A stretch of DNA of 64,000 nt from Nephrocerus scutellatus (taxonomy: Eukaryota; Arthropoda; Insecta; Diptera; Pipunculidae): the NCBI GenBank assembly GCA_947095585.1, contig OX352762.1, positions 13,991,969 through 14,055,968 on the forward strand, written 5' to 3'. The notes under the pieces were generated by a model. It did not search any database. It had not been told where the DNA came from and saw only the letters and a list, made by a program, of their open reading frames with translations. The position numbers and the translations under genes were made by a program. Positions 24,500 to 35,085 of the stretch are shown piece by piece. Within the stretch, counting starts at the first letter, position 1; each line of letters begins with the position of its first letter.

Positions 24500-25410
24500 G
24501 TCTTTGAAATAGGAACGCAAGATCAATGTATCTTTCTTTCTTTCCTTTACTCCGCGGGGTAGCATAGGGCCCGCCCGCCAACGAACTCGATTTATCGCCT
24601 GAGGTTTCAAAAGAGGCCACAAGGTCCCCTGGGATCTTGCTTTCTCTTCTATCGTCATTTTCCATGTCTTGCTTAGACGGCAAACTCGACGGAATCCAGT
24701 CGAGCGCTAGTTCCGCTGGCTTTTTCAAAGTGTGGCCATTCCATCTCCATTTTCGTCATCTGATGGTAATAGCGACGTTACTCTCCACAAGACTTGATTG
24801 GTGATAATGTCCGGCCATATTATTCTCAGTATCCTCCTAAAGCACTCGTTGAAGAAGACTTGGAGGCGCGTTGTAATTCACTCTGTGACTTTTAACGTTT
24901 CGCTGCCATACAAGAGTACTAAGCGAACGTTAGATCTGAAGATCGTTCGCTTCAGATTCTGGGAGAATTGCGAGGAGTTCCAGATATTATTTGGCATACT
25001 ATAGGAGTGTCATGCCTTGTGTACACGAGAGCACACATCCGAGTCAGCACCACCACTTTTTGACATCCAACTGTCCAAATAACAAAATTTATCGACTTCC
25101 TCTATCTGATGTCAGTCAATAGAGAGATCACATGTTCCACTAGCGTTAGCGCGAAGTAGTTTTGTGTTTGAGTCGTTAATTTTTAAACCCACTTTGTTAG
25201 CGTGGAGTTCTAGTGAGCTTTATTTTCACTCTATGCCACCTAACGATTGTGGTAAGAGACAGATATCATCGGCATAGTCCAGGTCTTCTAGGCGGTGAAA
25301 AATATTCCATGGCTAACCTGATGGAGTACGGGTTACTATTTTCATCACCCAGTCGGTGTCAATTGTGGAAAGCAATGGTGAGAGGGTTCAACCTTGCTTG
25401 ACTCCCAAGT
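24500..25410 (-). mobile_element. RTE element of the second family, 3' part
   Basis: Minus strand. From right to left it encodes a degenerate catalytic box region (YADDICLL-like near 25255-25280), then KVGLKIN near 25180, and ends with the C-terminal signature AINRVRWRA near 24575-24605. Many frameshifts. It abuts RTE-like copy D at about 25411 in the same orientation. Confidence 0.65.
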
Positions 25411-25975
25411 AGATGTTTGTTTGTTTGGGTTTCTACCAAAGATGTCGTTATCGTTTGCGTAAGCCGGTATCTTAATGGACTTATAGAGGATTGTTCCTCT
25501 CGCCGTTACGTGAGGGTCTCGAATCACTTTCTCCAACGCAAGGTTGAAGAGGACGCAGGCCAGTCTATCACCTTATCGGGGCCCGTTACAGATGTTGAAT
25601 GGGCTTGATACTAATCCGGATATTATTAATTGGCTTATAACTTTGATCGTGGTAAACCAACAAAGTCGTATCAGTTTATTTGGGATGCCGAATTCTCTCA
25701 TGGTTTTATAAAGTTCTACTCTGGTTATGCCATAGGCGGCTTTAAAGTCTATACAAAGATAGGGCAGTGACTTTTTAAACTCTGGATTTTTTCCCATCGC
25801 CTGCCTAAGGGTGCTAAACTAATCACTTGTTGATTTGACTGGGATGAAATAAAGCCACACTGGGATGGACTGATAATGATTTCAGCGTGTAAGGCTATCC
25901 CGTCTTGAAGGAAGACGAGAAAATCTTACACGCGGTACTCAGCAACGTTATACCACGATAATTGCTGCAAGTTGA

Positions 25976-25991
25976 GATATCTCCTTTCTTA
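25976..25991. repeat. Left target-site duplication (16 bp)
   Basis: GATATCTCCTTTCTTA, identical to 27054-27069. In the uninterrupted copy C the same stretch occurs once, near 18485-18500. Confidence 0.9.
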
Positions 25992-27053
25992 AGATTAAGA
26001 TTAAGATATTTTTATTAAACATTAAAGTAATATACAATTTTGATTTACAACTAAACTTATAACTAATATTAATATGTGTCGGCTCAACAATAGGGGCCCG
26101 ACGTATTTACATTGTCTTTTTTTGGTATTGTTTATTTTTAAACAATATTTTTTACTACTTAATCTACTACATGTTTATTTTTAAGGTAATTAAATTTTAA
26201 ACAATAATTTTAAAATAAAATAAAAATGAAATATTAAGCGGCGTATAAACAGGGTGAACTTCAGCCTCTGTAATATTGGTTGCCCGCCTTCTCGTAGAAG
26301 GAGACGTCTTGATTGTTAAAGATGTCATCGAATCTAGCATCAGTGAATCCTCTTATGTGTATGTACCGGTGAGTTGGCTCGGTTTCCTCGATTCGCAGTC
26401 CTTGCATCTCAGGACTTGGATGTGTTTCCAATGCGTCGACGAATTTCCTCGCCATTCGGAACAAGTGGTCAGTTATTGGCAGCAGACCTGCTGCTTCGTA
26501 TAGTTTTGTAGTCGACACAAGCTTATAGCTGTTTGTCACCCTCCAGAGTCCTGTACAGATCCTTAGTACCTTCCTTTCAAATAGGGAGATCTTCTTCATC
26601 GTTGTTGGTGAGACGGTGAACCATATGGGGTAGCCATAGGTTATCACTGGCCTGATGAGTTGCTTGTAGATAAGCAGCCTGGTGTTGTTAGACAGACCGT
26701 TTCGTCTTTTAAGTAGCGGGTGCACCAAATGAAGAGCGTAGTTCGCTTTTTTCATTGTTTTGTCGATGTGAGAGTTAAACTTGAGCCTCTCAGTAAAGTT
26801 GATTCCCAGGTACTTAGTCTCTGACTTGGTGTTTATAATTGTGTTATCCGGAAGGGTGATTTTTAAGGCTCTGCACCGGCTTGCGATTTTTCTTATCCTT
26901 GTTTCGGTTGCTGGTACTCGGAAGCAGATGAGTTCCGTTTTATTGGCGTTGATCTTTAGTCCCCACTTCAGGTAGTAGTCCCAAAGATTTCTGAGGTGTT
27001 CCTCCACTCTTTGGGCAGCTATCTCGGGAGAGCGGGATACTGCATACGTTATG
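25992..27053 (-). mobile_element. Jockey-like non-LTR element, 5'-truncated insertion
   Basis: Minus strand, nested in RTE-like copy D. It begins inside the reverse transcriptase just after the catalytic box (TYAVSRSPEIAAQRVEEH). An open frame of about 250 codons follows (26261-27007 plus a few upstream codons), with GLKINANKTELICF, TKYLGINFTERLKFN, KQLIRPVITYGYPIW and ERKVLRICTGLWR. These are typical of the C-terminal RT region of Drosophila Jockey, BS and X-type elements. The 3' end carries tandem TTAATC units (plus strand AAGATTAAGATTAAG at 25990-26005) instead of a simple poly(A). The frame has no internal stops, which suggests a fairly recent insertion. Confidence 0.88.
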
Positions 27054-27069
27054 GATATCTCCTTTCTTA
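27054..27069. repeat. Right target-site duplication (16 bp)
   Basis: GATATCTCCTTTCTTA, identical to 25976-25991. Confidence 0.9.
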
Positions 27070-28084
27070 TGTATGACTGACTGACTTAACCAGCTCCGCT
27101 GGGAGATCCCATCTGATACCGGGGCCCTATTATTTTATCGCTCTGCTAACTTCGTCTATGCTTGGTGGCGGGAGCATAGTATGCTCTTCGGTCATTGGTG
27201 GAGCCTCGAATCCCTCAGTTAGCTGAACATTTAGCAACTCATGAAAAGGCTCTTCCCTTTGTCTTTGTTTTTGCAGTATGTGCAACGCGGTGTATATTGC
27301 CTCATACCTCGGACTCTTTGGTAGAAGTTCCGCACCTTGCTCTGTGCACTGTGCAAGTCAGCAGTACTAACTACGTACTCGTAAAGCTTGTCCATTTCTC
27401 TATTACGCTCGACATCTCAGCCCCTGGACTTGCTCTCTGCATGTATGGCAAGTCCTATCGCTTGACCGTAGTTGTTTCTAGTCCCTTCGTTGCGAATGGC
27501 AGCCGTGTTGACTCGAATCTGATTCGCGGATATAGTCTGTTGTGATGATGCAATCCGCGCTCGGAGCACCATACCAATAAGATAGTGGTCCGAGTCGACG
27601 TTAGCACCTCGGTACGTTCGTACCGTCATCAGGTTCGGCTTGTGGCGGCGGTCTATCAACATGTGGTCTATCTGCTTGCTAGTGGCTCCTATAAGGAGAT
27701 ACCCAGTTGGCTATGTGGATACTTTTACGCGCAAACTTGTATTCACAACGACCACATTATAGCTTGCAGCCATTTCTATAAATCGTCATAATCATATTCA
27801 AAGATTGTTTAAAATTTTGGTTACCGATATGGAAACGAACATAATAATCCTAAATAAAATGGTAAAAGGCAATTCTTTGAAAAGACTTGAAGAATTTGAA
27901 ATTTATTAAAAAAAAGCTGATTAGACTGTATCAATATCAATTTATGCATGTGAAAAAAATAATAATAATAAAGACAATATTATAGTAATAATTAATTGTT
28001 CTGTGCGTGGCTCTTCTTGGTTTTTTTTTTTATTTTCACTTCTCTTGAAAACCAATTGTGTGTTACGTGTGATTACGTTAAGAC

Positions 28085-28359
28085 CCATGCCGCCAAAACG
28101 TGGGGGCAGTAATTTGTGTCAAAGAACTCGAAATGCTACAAATCAAGCAAATTTTCAATCTTATCGGACTACAGAACAACGTGAAGAGCGAAATGAAATT
28201 GAAAGGATTAGGTTACGTGCAACGCGTCGTCTTCGAGCTGCTTCCAATATTTCACGAGCGGCTTTCAGTTGCGATGTTTCAATTGACTACAGTTCCTACG
28301 AATGCGTTGCTATTGGACCTATGAACTTAGTTGGCCCATATTGTAAGGCATTGAAATAA
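28085..28359 (+). pseudogene. Helitron protein N-terminal fragment
   Basis: Reads PMPPKRGGSNLCQRTRNATN, then TTEQREERNEIERIRLRATR. AAFSCDVSIDYSSYECVAIG ends with MNLVGPYCKALK. Arg-rich RTRNA and QREERNE stretches followed by F-YD--IDYS---VAIG-M---C-YC-A-K are characteristic of the start of insect Helitron Rep/helicase proteins, ending at the first zinc-finger-like cysteines. The frame stops there with TGA-type termination and no Rep or helicase domain follows, so this is an isolated N-terminal piece. Confidence 0.7.
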
Positions 28360-28384
28360 AAATAAAGCACTTTGTATAAAATTC

Positions 28385-28515
28385 CGTAGGCCATTTTGGG
28401 TGTATTTTGTCTTTTGAGTGTCTTTGGGGGTTTTTTAGGCGTCCCTTGAAGTCTTAAAATCTAATGGCATGTCGGTCGGAATCATCTGGATGCGTTGACA
28501 GATCGCAAAAGAAAG
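28385..28515 (-). repeat. Short AAAAGACCCC-type array with shared border sequence
   Basis: On the minus strand CAACGCATCCAGATGATTCC and CGACATGCCATTAGA lead into a short degenerate (AAAGACCC) stretch. The same border, GATATGTCAACGCATCCCAA, occurs at about 41556 in front of the long array at 41655-42545. Array and border therefore belong to one dispersed repeat family. Confidence 0.65.
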
Positions 28516-29112
28516 ACCTTGCAAATGTATTAACTGTCTAATGACACTTGCGCATGTAACTAAAACAATTGGAATCTATTGGAATAGAAATGAAATAACG
28601 ACTTGTATTGAAGAGATCGCGAATCAACATAAAAGTAAAAAAAAAATTAATTTTATTTTTGATACCGTATTGAATTTTCTCCTCACCGCCGATAAAGTAG
28701 TTTCACTTACAAATAGAATAGTTCTTTTATCAACTATACTCCTATATCGGTTAATGTATTTCGGCTAGTAACATTCTTATCTCGATATGTTTATCTTAAT
28801 CAGATTGTGGAGATAAGTTTGCTCAGCTCATTTTTTTCGGTTCTAATCTAAGAATCTTCCATAATTCTAGTTCGGAGTCTGTACAAACAGTATGCCTTAT
28901 AGGTACAATCTTTTGGAAAATTTCCATTTACTTTACCTTTTTCTATGCAGGTATGTACAGCAGCAGCTGCTTGCGCAAGAGAAGCGAGTGACTGTTACTG
29001 GGTTACATACTTTTATTTGCACAGAAAGTTAGGCAACAACAAATGAAAAGTTTAATTTGAAAATTTTAGTTATCTCTTGCAAAACTATAGCATGATAAGC
29101 GTTTCGGAACAG

Positions 29113-29144
29113 TATAAAAGCGCCTCATCAGATCACGATCACTT
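29113..29144 (+). promoter_or_regulatory. Core promoter of gene copy 2 (TATA and initiator)
   Basis: TATAAAA at 29113-29119 and TCACTT at 29139-29144, with the same spacing and almost the same sequence as for copy 1. Confidence 0.8.
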
Positions 29145-29243
29145 ATAGTAGTGTTTTCAAGTGTCAAGTGGTAGTTAAAGTTTTCTACTCTCATCGTCAA
29201 TCTGCCAACTATTTTCGTTGGCAAAGTAAAGACGAACCCAAAA

Positions 29244-30647
29244 ATGTCGCCAATTTATTTGCTGGTTTTTCTAAGCTTTGGGGTCTTTTTACAAACAAAA
29301 GCCGATCTGGAACAAGAATATAGTTTGATTCCAAATGCTGTACGTTTATTTGTTGAAGGAGATTGCACTGCGGCCGACAAAGAGATGCGTGAAATGAACT
29401 TTCGACCAACCGATATTGACAGAATTGTTGATCACAGTTATAAAGAAAACAATGATAATTTTGATAAACTTCACAAATGTGCTCAGAAATTGAGTGACCC
29501 TACGACTAAATATTACTTTTTAATCGCTTTGTGGCGGCAAGTTGTTCTTCACTCAAGTCCAATCACAAATCTTAACATATTTGTAATTTTTCTAAATTCA
29601 TTTTCCAAACTCATCGATGAAACAAAAGATAACGAAGATATCAGACAGAGGATACATGAAACGATCGAAAGGATGCAATCAGAATTCGAAGCTAAAGCTA
29701 CCGTAATGGTTAAGGATATTGTTATGTCTGGAAACTGTTCAAATACTACCGATTTTGAAGGTATTAACTGGTTCTTGCTTAGCTACGACTACAATATTAC
29801 CGCCAACATTTTGAAGACAGTAATCGAAGATACATTTGATGAAATGCCTAATCAGGAGCTCCTTCGCTGTGTGGCCAACAACAAAGAAACATCGCTTACC
29901 GCCATAGCTTTGTATACTTTTTACATGCGTTTCAAGCCATATCAAAACAGTGAAAAAGAGACCACAATGCTTCTTGCTGACCTCTTATCACGTCTGCAAT
30001 TTCAACAAGACAACGCAGAACTATTGTCAGCACTCGAATTAAACCCAGTTAAGCAAATAATTAGAAAACTCCCCATTGGCTTACAGAGATTATATGTTGG
30101 TAATATAGTTAAAGAACTGCCCTCGGACATACAGAGATTATACTTTGGTAAAAGATTTTGCCTTCGCAATTCTGCATATGGGGAATACATGTACACGCCC
30201 ATTGCTGACAAGCACGGTGATAATCTACGCCATGTTTACACCCTTGTCGATAAAAGCGCTGACAATCAAAGTTACTGGTTTGCAAGAAAATATCAAAGTG
30301 GAGAGTTTACCTTTCAGTTTATCAATGATTTCAATAAAGAGTACTTGGTTGTATCCGATTGGGACCACCTAGAATCCGACTTATATGACTATAACTACAA
30401 CAACAGTAATATATATCACGAAGCGATGACACTCATAAACGAATCCACTGACGGACTGCAAACCGCATGGAATCTTCAACTGAAGGATGATAGTTTTAGA
30501 ATTATGCATTTACATTCGAAGGAATATCTGTGCTTATTTCATTTAAAAAGGGACACAATCAGGCGATTCGTACTAACATCATCGTTGGCTAACAACTGGA
30601 TCACTTTAAATTTTAGCAACTGTTTGTGGACAATCATGGATTGCTGA
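29244..30647 (+). CDS. Secreted protein with C-terminal beta-trefoil-like domain, copy 2
   Basis: Intact single-exon frame of 467 residues, starting at the conserved MSPIYLLVFLSF. It shares the signal peptide, the helical N-terminal region with GNCSNTTD, and the C-terminal trefoil-like region with GEYMYTP, KEYLVVS and KEYLCLF. All eight conserved cysteines are present, including the last residue. Compared with copy 1 it carries an internal tandem duplication of 16 residues (30057-30104 and 30105-30152; IIRKLPIGLQRLYVGN then IVKELPSDIQRLYFGK) just before the trefoil. This accounts for the greater length. Lies 5.4 kb downstream of copy 1 in the same direction, with duplicated flanks on both sides. 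Function unknown; extracellular. Confidence 0.9.
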   Translation: MSPIYLLVFLSFGVFLQTKADLEQEYSLIPNAVRLFVEGDCTAADKEMREMNFRPTDIDRIVDHSYKENNDNFDKLHKCAQKLSDPTTKYYFLIALWRQVVLHSSPITNLNIFVIFLNSFSKLIDETKDNEDIRQRIHETIERMQSEFEAKATVMVKDIVMSGNCSNTTDFEGINWFLLSYDYNITANILKTVIEDTFDEMPNQELLRCVANNKETSLTAIALYTFYMRFKPYQNSEKETTMLLADLLSRLQFQQDNAELLSALELNPVKQIIRKLPIGLQRLYVGNIVKELPSDIQRLYFGKRFCLRNSAYGEYMYTPIADKHGDNLRHVYTLVDKSADNQSYWFARKYQSGEFTFQFINDFNKEYLVVSDWDHLESDLYDYNYNNSNIYHEAMTLINESTDGLQTAWNLQLKDDSFRIMHLHSKEYLCLFHLKRDTIRRFVLTSSLANNWITLNFSNCLWTIMDC

Positions 30648-30938
30648 ATTACAGTTAACTGTATTATTCCTTTATGTCTCCTATTAATAAGCAAATATTA
30701 TTCATGAAATGCAATTTATTTCTATGTTGTTTGATTGAGATTGAAGGGGAAGTGGTTTGCTTTCCAATGAAGCATTTTTTACTTCGTTGTTATTAAATTT
30801 GTTGCATGTTCTTTGGATAGTTGTTGGAATGAATTCTCCCTTTATCTTTCTTTCGTATTGTCATATTGACTAGTAGGGTACGAACATACGCCAATATTTT
30901 AAAACTTAAACAAAATATGGTTCGAATATTATATAACT

Positions 30939-31015
30939 TACAGTCTTGGCCAAACGTATTAGGTACCCTTTTAAAATAGTCGGATTTTCAAAAACCAGCA
31001 AAATAGAAAAATTAA
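30939..31015 (+). mobile_element. Tc1-like terminal inverted repeat, left end
   Basis: TA followed by CAGTCTTGGCCAAACGTATT and AGGTACC. This has the CAGT--TGGCCAAA-GTAT pattern of Tc1-type ends. Similar ends occur at 60623 (+) and, inverted, ending at 49260. I found no transposase and no matching right end nearby, so the element is non-autonomous or truncated. Related internal sequence seems to reappear at about 31480-31545. Confidence 0.55.
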
Positions 31016-31994
31016 AAATTAACCCCTTTATTAATAAACACTGAATAGCAGTGTGTCAGCACTAATCGATCTGTTAACTGGTAATTTTCATTAATAAATG
31101 TGAGTTAGCTTTATCAACGAGCGGATAACTTAACTTAACCGAATTTTGTGTATAAGGAGCGGATAAGTTTTTAACATACATTTCATATAGAGTTAATTGT
31201 CATGACAAAAATCGGTCTGAATATTAAAATATAACAAAAATATTGAGCTGCTGCTGCTGAAATATGAGAGCGTTACTCGAATATTTGTACAATTCGGTGT
31301 AGTGTTGCTGTGCTTTAATTGATAATGAGCGGATAGCTGACATAGACAAATAATATGTTTATTAATAAGAAAAGTTATCAAATGGACAAGTTCTCTAATC
31401 GTGTGATAGCTAACACGTGTGTTAACGAGCGAATAGTGATTTTTATTAATACGGCTGTAAAAACATTGTCACACTATTAATAAACTCTTTATCGTCAAAA
31501 ACTAAACCTTTTACTTTAGTTAATATGTTAAGTGACATTTTAACTGCAAGTTTTTATTACTCGTTGTTATTTTTTTACTGATGGTGTAGTTAGTTATTTG
31601 TTCAATATTGTCAATAATTAATTTAAAATGTATACAAAAGTAAATGTAATTGTAATTCAGAGGATATGAAAATTTTTCAGCGATCGTTTGTACATTTGTA
31701 CGTTGGTACGGGTGTACGTTTGTTTGTCGTGTCGTATATCTCGACTTTTACCAGTAAAAATTTGGTGGAACTTGTTTTAAAACAATTGGTTAGCGCTCGG
31801 CGTACGATAGCGTTATTTTTTCATTCATATGGGTTAACTGAAAAAACTACTCAATCTACACATCGTTATCGATTTTTTTAAGCCTGAACGTTACAAAGTA
31901 AAATTTGGTTTTTTCAGTCTATTACAGAAATCGCTTATGTAACGTTGCATACTATTAGGCTTCTAAGACAAATTAGTCTTAGGACTAATTAACA

Positions 31995-32096
31995 ACTAAA
32001 TAGGGTCTGGAATTTTGTGGACCAAGCAATTTCTCAAGCGATTTGTATGTAATTCAGTATGTAGGACCGAGATGCGACTATAACCCTTGGTCCTTC
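31995..32096. repeat. 118-bp repeat, first unit
   Basis: TAGGGTCTGGAATTTTGTGG and GACCAAGCAATTTCTCAAGC, ending TGCGACTATAACCCTTGG. Two more units follow at 32909-33125 with a period of 118 bp. The retroelement at 32085-32907 lies between unit 1 and the others. Confidence 0.75.
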
Positions 32097-32907
32097 TGAC
32101 CTTTACAGCATAATACAATGGGGAGAAATCAATAGAGTAGAATTTAACGCTTCCAAAACCCAATGCTGTCTCCTGTCGTCCAAGCGAATCCTATGTCAAT
32201 ATCCATGAATGGCACTGAAAATCTCGCAATTCTCGGTATGTGCGTTAACGGCAAGCTTCGTTGGAATGACCAAATATTTACCGTCGCTAAAAATGCTGCG
32301 AAATATTTAGGTTTTTTAGGCCGGTGCAAGAATTATTTCACTCCCTCTGATCTGGCTACCATATACAAGGCTTTTATTCGCCCTAAACTTGAGTACAATT
32401 GCCATATCTGGCCTGATTCGCCTAAGACTACTTTGCATCAGCTAGATAGAATACAAAACCGCGTGATAAAACTTATCGGTGATGAAAATATAGCGAAATC
32501 AATAGATTCGCTTGAACATCGCAGGAGCGTTTCCTGCTTGTCACTGTTTTATCGCTGCTTCTACCAGCGGTGCTCAAGAGAAATAGCCAGCTGCATGCCA
32601 CCTCTCCTTGAATTCAACCGCAATACTCGTTGCACTCTAAATGCTCATCAGTTTACCCTCAAGCCCATCTTCGGACATACAGTTAAATGCAGGGATTCGT
32701 TCTTCAGCAGTAGAACACGTATGTGGAATGCTCTGCCAAGCTCTGTCTTACCACATCGCTATGATCCACAGGCATTCAAAACACAGGCTCATAGAATTCT
32801 CCTCTTTTCTCCTCCTATTCCTTAACGCCCACGCTGTGCCAAGCATATAGCCGAGCATTATAAGGGTGCGAACCCCTTGAAGCGTGCGCGAATTATAAAA
32901 AAAAAAA
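32085..32907 (+). mobile_element. Jockey/CR1-type non-LTR element, 3' end
   Basis: 5'-truncated in the reverse transcriptase. It reads SIIQWGEINRVEFNASKTQC, then an open frame at 32163-32825 with NGKLRWNDQI, AKYLGFLGRCKNYFTPSDLA, YKAFIRPKLEYNCHIW, RIQNRVIKLIGDENI, SLEHRRSVSCLSLFYR and RTRMWNALPSSV. These are C-terminal RT family motifs. The 3' UTR ends in a run of A at 32897-32907. It sits inside the 118-bp tandem repeat, so it inserted after the array formed. The clade call (Jockey or CR1 side) is approximate. Confidence 0.82.
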
Positions 32908-32908
32908 T

Positions 32909-33125
32909 TTGGGATCTGGCCAATAGGGTCGGATTTTTTGTGGACCAAGCAATTTCTCAAGCGATTCGTATGATTTCCGGCATGTAGAACTAAGCTGCGA
33001 CTATAACCCTTTGTCCTGTGTAAATTTTGGGATCTGATCAATAGGGTCTGGAATTTTGTGGTGGACCAAGCAATTTCTCAACAGATTCGTATGAAATTCG
33101 TTATGTAGGACTAAGATGCGAAAGA
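32909..33125. repeat. 118-bp repeat, units two and three
   Basis: TAGGGTC starts at 32924 and 33042, period 118 bp. Both units contain GGACCAAGCAATTTCTCAA and a ATGTAG(A/G)ACTAAG(C/A)TGCGA stretch. A related stretch flanks the AAAAGACCCC array near 21745-21860 in inverse orientation. Confidence 0.75.
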
Positions 33126-33419
33126 GAGTCTTTTTTTTTAAAAAAGTTTTTTAAAGAAATAAAAATTAGAAATTAGAATTTCTTTGCAACCAGTTTACAA
33201 AATGAGTTAAATAATCAAGAAACCGAAAATAATAAGCTTAAAGAGACTGAAACAAAGTCAAATGAAAAACCCGTTAATGTGGAGGTGAACTTGATGAACC
33301 CCATAGCTACTCAACAGACAAAGATGAGCTGATCCAAGAAATAGATTGGACAAAAAGAAAGTAGTAAGACCAATTTTCTAGCTCCAGAAATTACCTCAAC
33401 AACCACTTCTCAAATAGCC

Positions 33420-35085
33420 GTACAAAGACGAGCGCAGGATGCAGCAAGGAGTTCAAAATTCAATACGAATGCTTTAAACGATCCCAACATTCGTCGTTAC
33501 TATGTCACCACCCTTAACGACAGAGCTTGGTCATTACACGGAATTCAGCATTCAACAATTGGTGAGATGTGAGGTGAAATAAAAAGTGTTGTTATGGAGG
33601 CTGGATCCGAAACTGTACCCAAGCGGACAAGAGCTGGAGACTCTTGGATATCGCAATAAGTTTCTATATAAAAAAAAAATAAAAAAAAAGACACCTGGGA
33701 TATAATCGAACTTCGCAAATCGTCGAAAATGCAAATAAATGCCGAAGCAGATGTTCAACGAAAGGCTGAATTGTGAAGCGAGTATCGCATTGCACACAAG
33801 ATGGTCTATCGCTGTGTAAGACGTGACAGGAGGGTGAGGTTAGATGGACTCGCAGATAATGCGGAAAACGCAGCAAAAAGAGGAGATATCGGTGAACTGA
33901 ATCAAATATCCAAAGATGTTATTGGGAAAAAAAGCAACAGCAATCATCCTGTAATGGATGTGGATGGCACACTTTTGGTAACAATTGAGGACCAGCTACG
34001 CAGATGGAAGGATCAGTTTTGTGCCCTGCTAAATGAGGATTCCGTTGAGCAGAGTGCTGAAGTGCCCCAAATTAACGAGATGCGCAGGTCCCATTGGGGT
34101 ATCGACAGCGAACCCCCTTCAGAATCGGAAATCCAAAATTCAATAAATCTTCTCAAAACCAACAAAGCAGCTGGACTTGATGGAATACTAGCTGAATTCC
34201 TGAAAGCCGATCCCCTAACATCGGCTAGTATTCTACATCCATCGATACAAAGTATTTGGGAAAACGAAATCTATCCCAAGGACTGGAATGGAGACCGTTT
34301 AAAATACTCAGTCATTTAGACTATGCCGATGACATATGCCACCTGGCTAATAACATCAGTGGGCTGAACGGGATGTGCCAAACAATGAAAGTGAAGGGAG
34401 AGTCGAGTGGTCTAAGAATAAACAGCAAAAAGACAAAAATAATGCTCACAGGCCGCTCCACACAGCAGCGTATTATTATACAGTAGACGCCAGTGGAAGA
34501 AGTCGAACAGTTTAACTACCATGGCAGTATTGTTTCTGCAAATGGCGGTACGGATCTGGACGTTAAAAGTAGAATTAATAAAGCTCGTGCTCCCTTTGGT
34601 ACTTTGACCCCAATTTGGAAATCCAGTCAAATCTCCTTAACCACTAAGTTGAGATTCTTCGAATCCAATGTCAAATCCGTGCTGTTATTATGCCTGCTAA
34701 ACCTGGAAAGTCTCGTCTACTATTTCGAGGAAATTGCAAGCTTATGTGAATCGCTATCTACGACACATCCTAAGCATTCGCTGGCCACAAATTGTATCAA
34801 ACGAGGACGTTGATATAAAAAAGCGTAATTGGCAATGAATTGGTCACACACTGAGGAAACCAAACCACGAAATTGCAAAGCAGTCCTTTGAATGGAATCC
34901 ACAGGGTGCACAGCGGGTTGGAAGACCAAGAAAAACATTGAAATCAACTGTCTTAGCAGAAGCAGAATCACAGAGAAGGACGTGGCCACAGCTAAAATAC
35001 CTTGCTGCAGACCGTGAAGGATGGAGACGTTTTGTTGACGCCCTATGCCCCAACCGGGGTTACAGGACGCGATGATGATGAACAT
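33420..35085 (+). mobile_element. RTE element of the second family, internally deleted copy
   Basis: Encodes the endonuclease-RT linker and the N-terminal RT in 33801-34319, with LADNAENAAKRGDIGELNQI, VMDVDGTLLVTIEDQLRRWK, LLKTNKAAGLDGILAEFLKA and IWENEIYPKDW. At about 34300-34316 the sequence jumps straight to the catalytic box LDYADDICHLANNI, so most of the RT fingers and palm are deleted. SGLRINSKKTKIML and VEQFNYHGSIVSANGGTDLD follow. The C-terminal signature can be read to LDYL-type residues before a GATGATGA tail at about 35070-35080. Confidence 0.82.

Larger units (their letters stand above)
25411..27790 (-). mobile_element. RTE-like copy D, interrupted by a Jockey-like element
   Basis: Two minus-strand pieces of the first RTE-like family: 25411-25991 (RT core, with FKAAYGITRVELYKTM and an altered catalytic box) and 27054-27790. 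The second piece holds linker and endonuclease, including LMTVRTYRGANVDSDHYLIG with an intact SDH. The pieces are joined by a 16-bp target duplication around an inserted element. A deletion of about 100 bp, marked by GACTGACTGACT at 27076, removes the stretch just beside the insertion compared with copy C. Confidence 0.82.

Noticed and set aside
31116..31170. AGCGGATAA resembling a bacterial lac operator half-site
   Set aside because: Chance match in a eukaryotic repeat-rich region without any vector or bacterial context.
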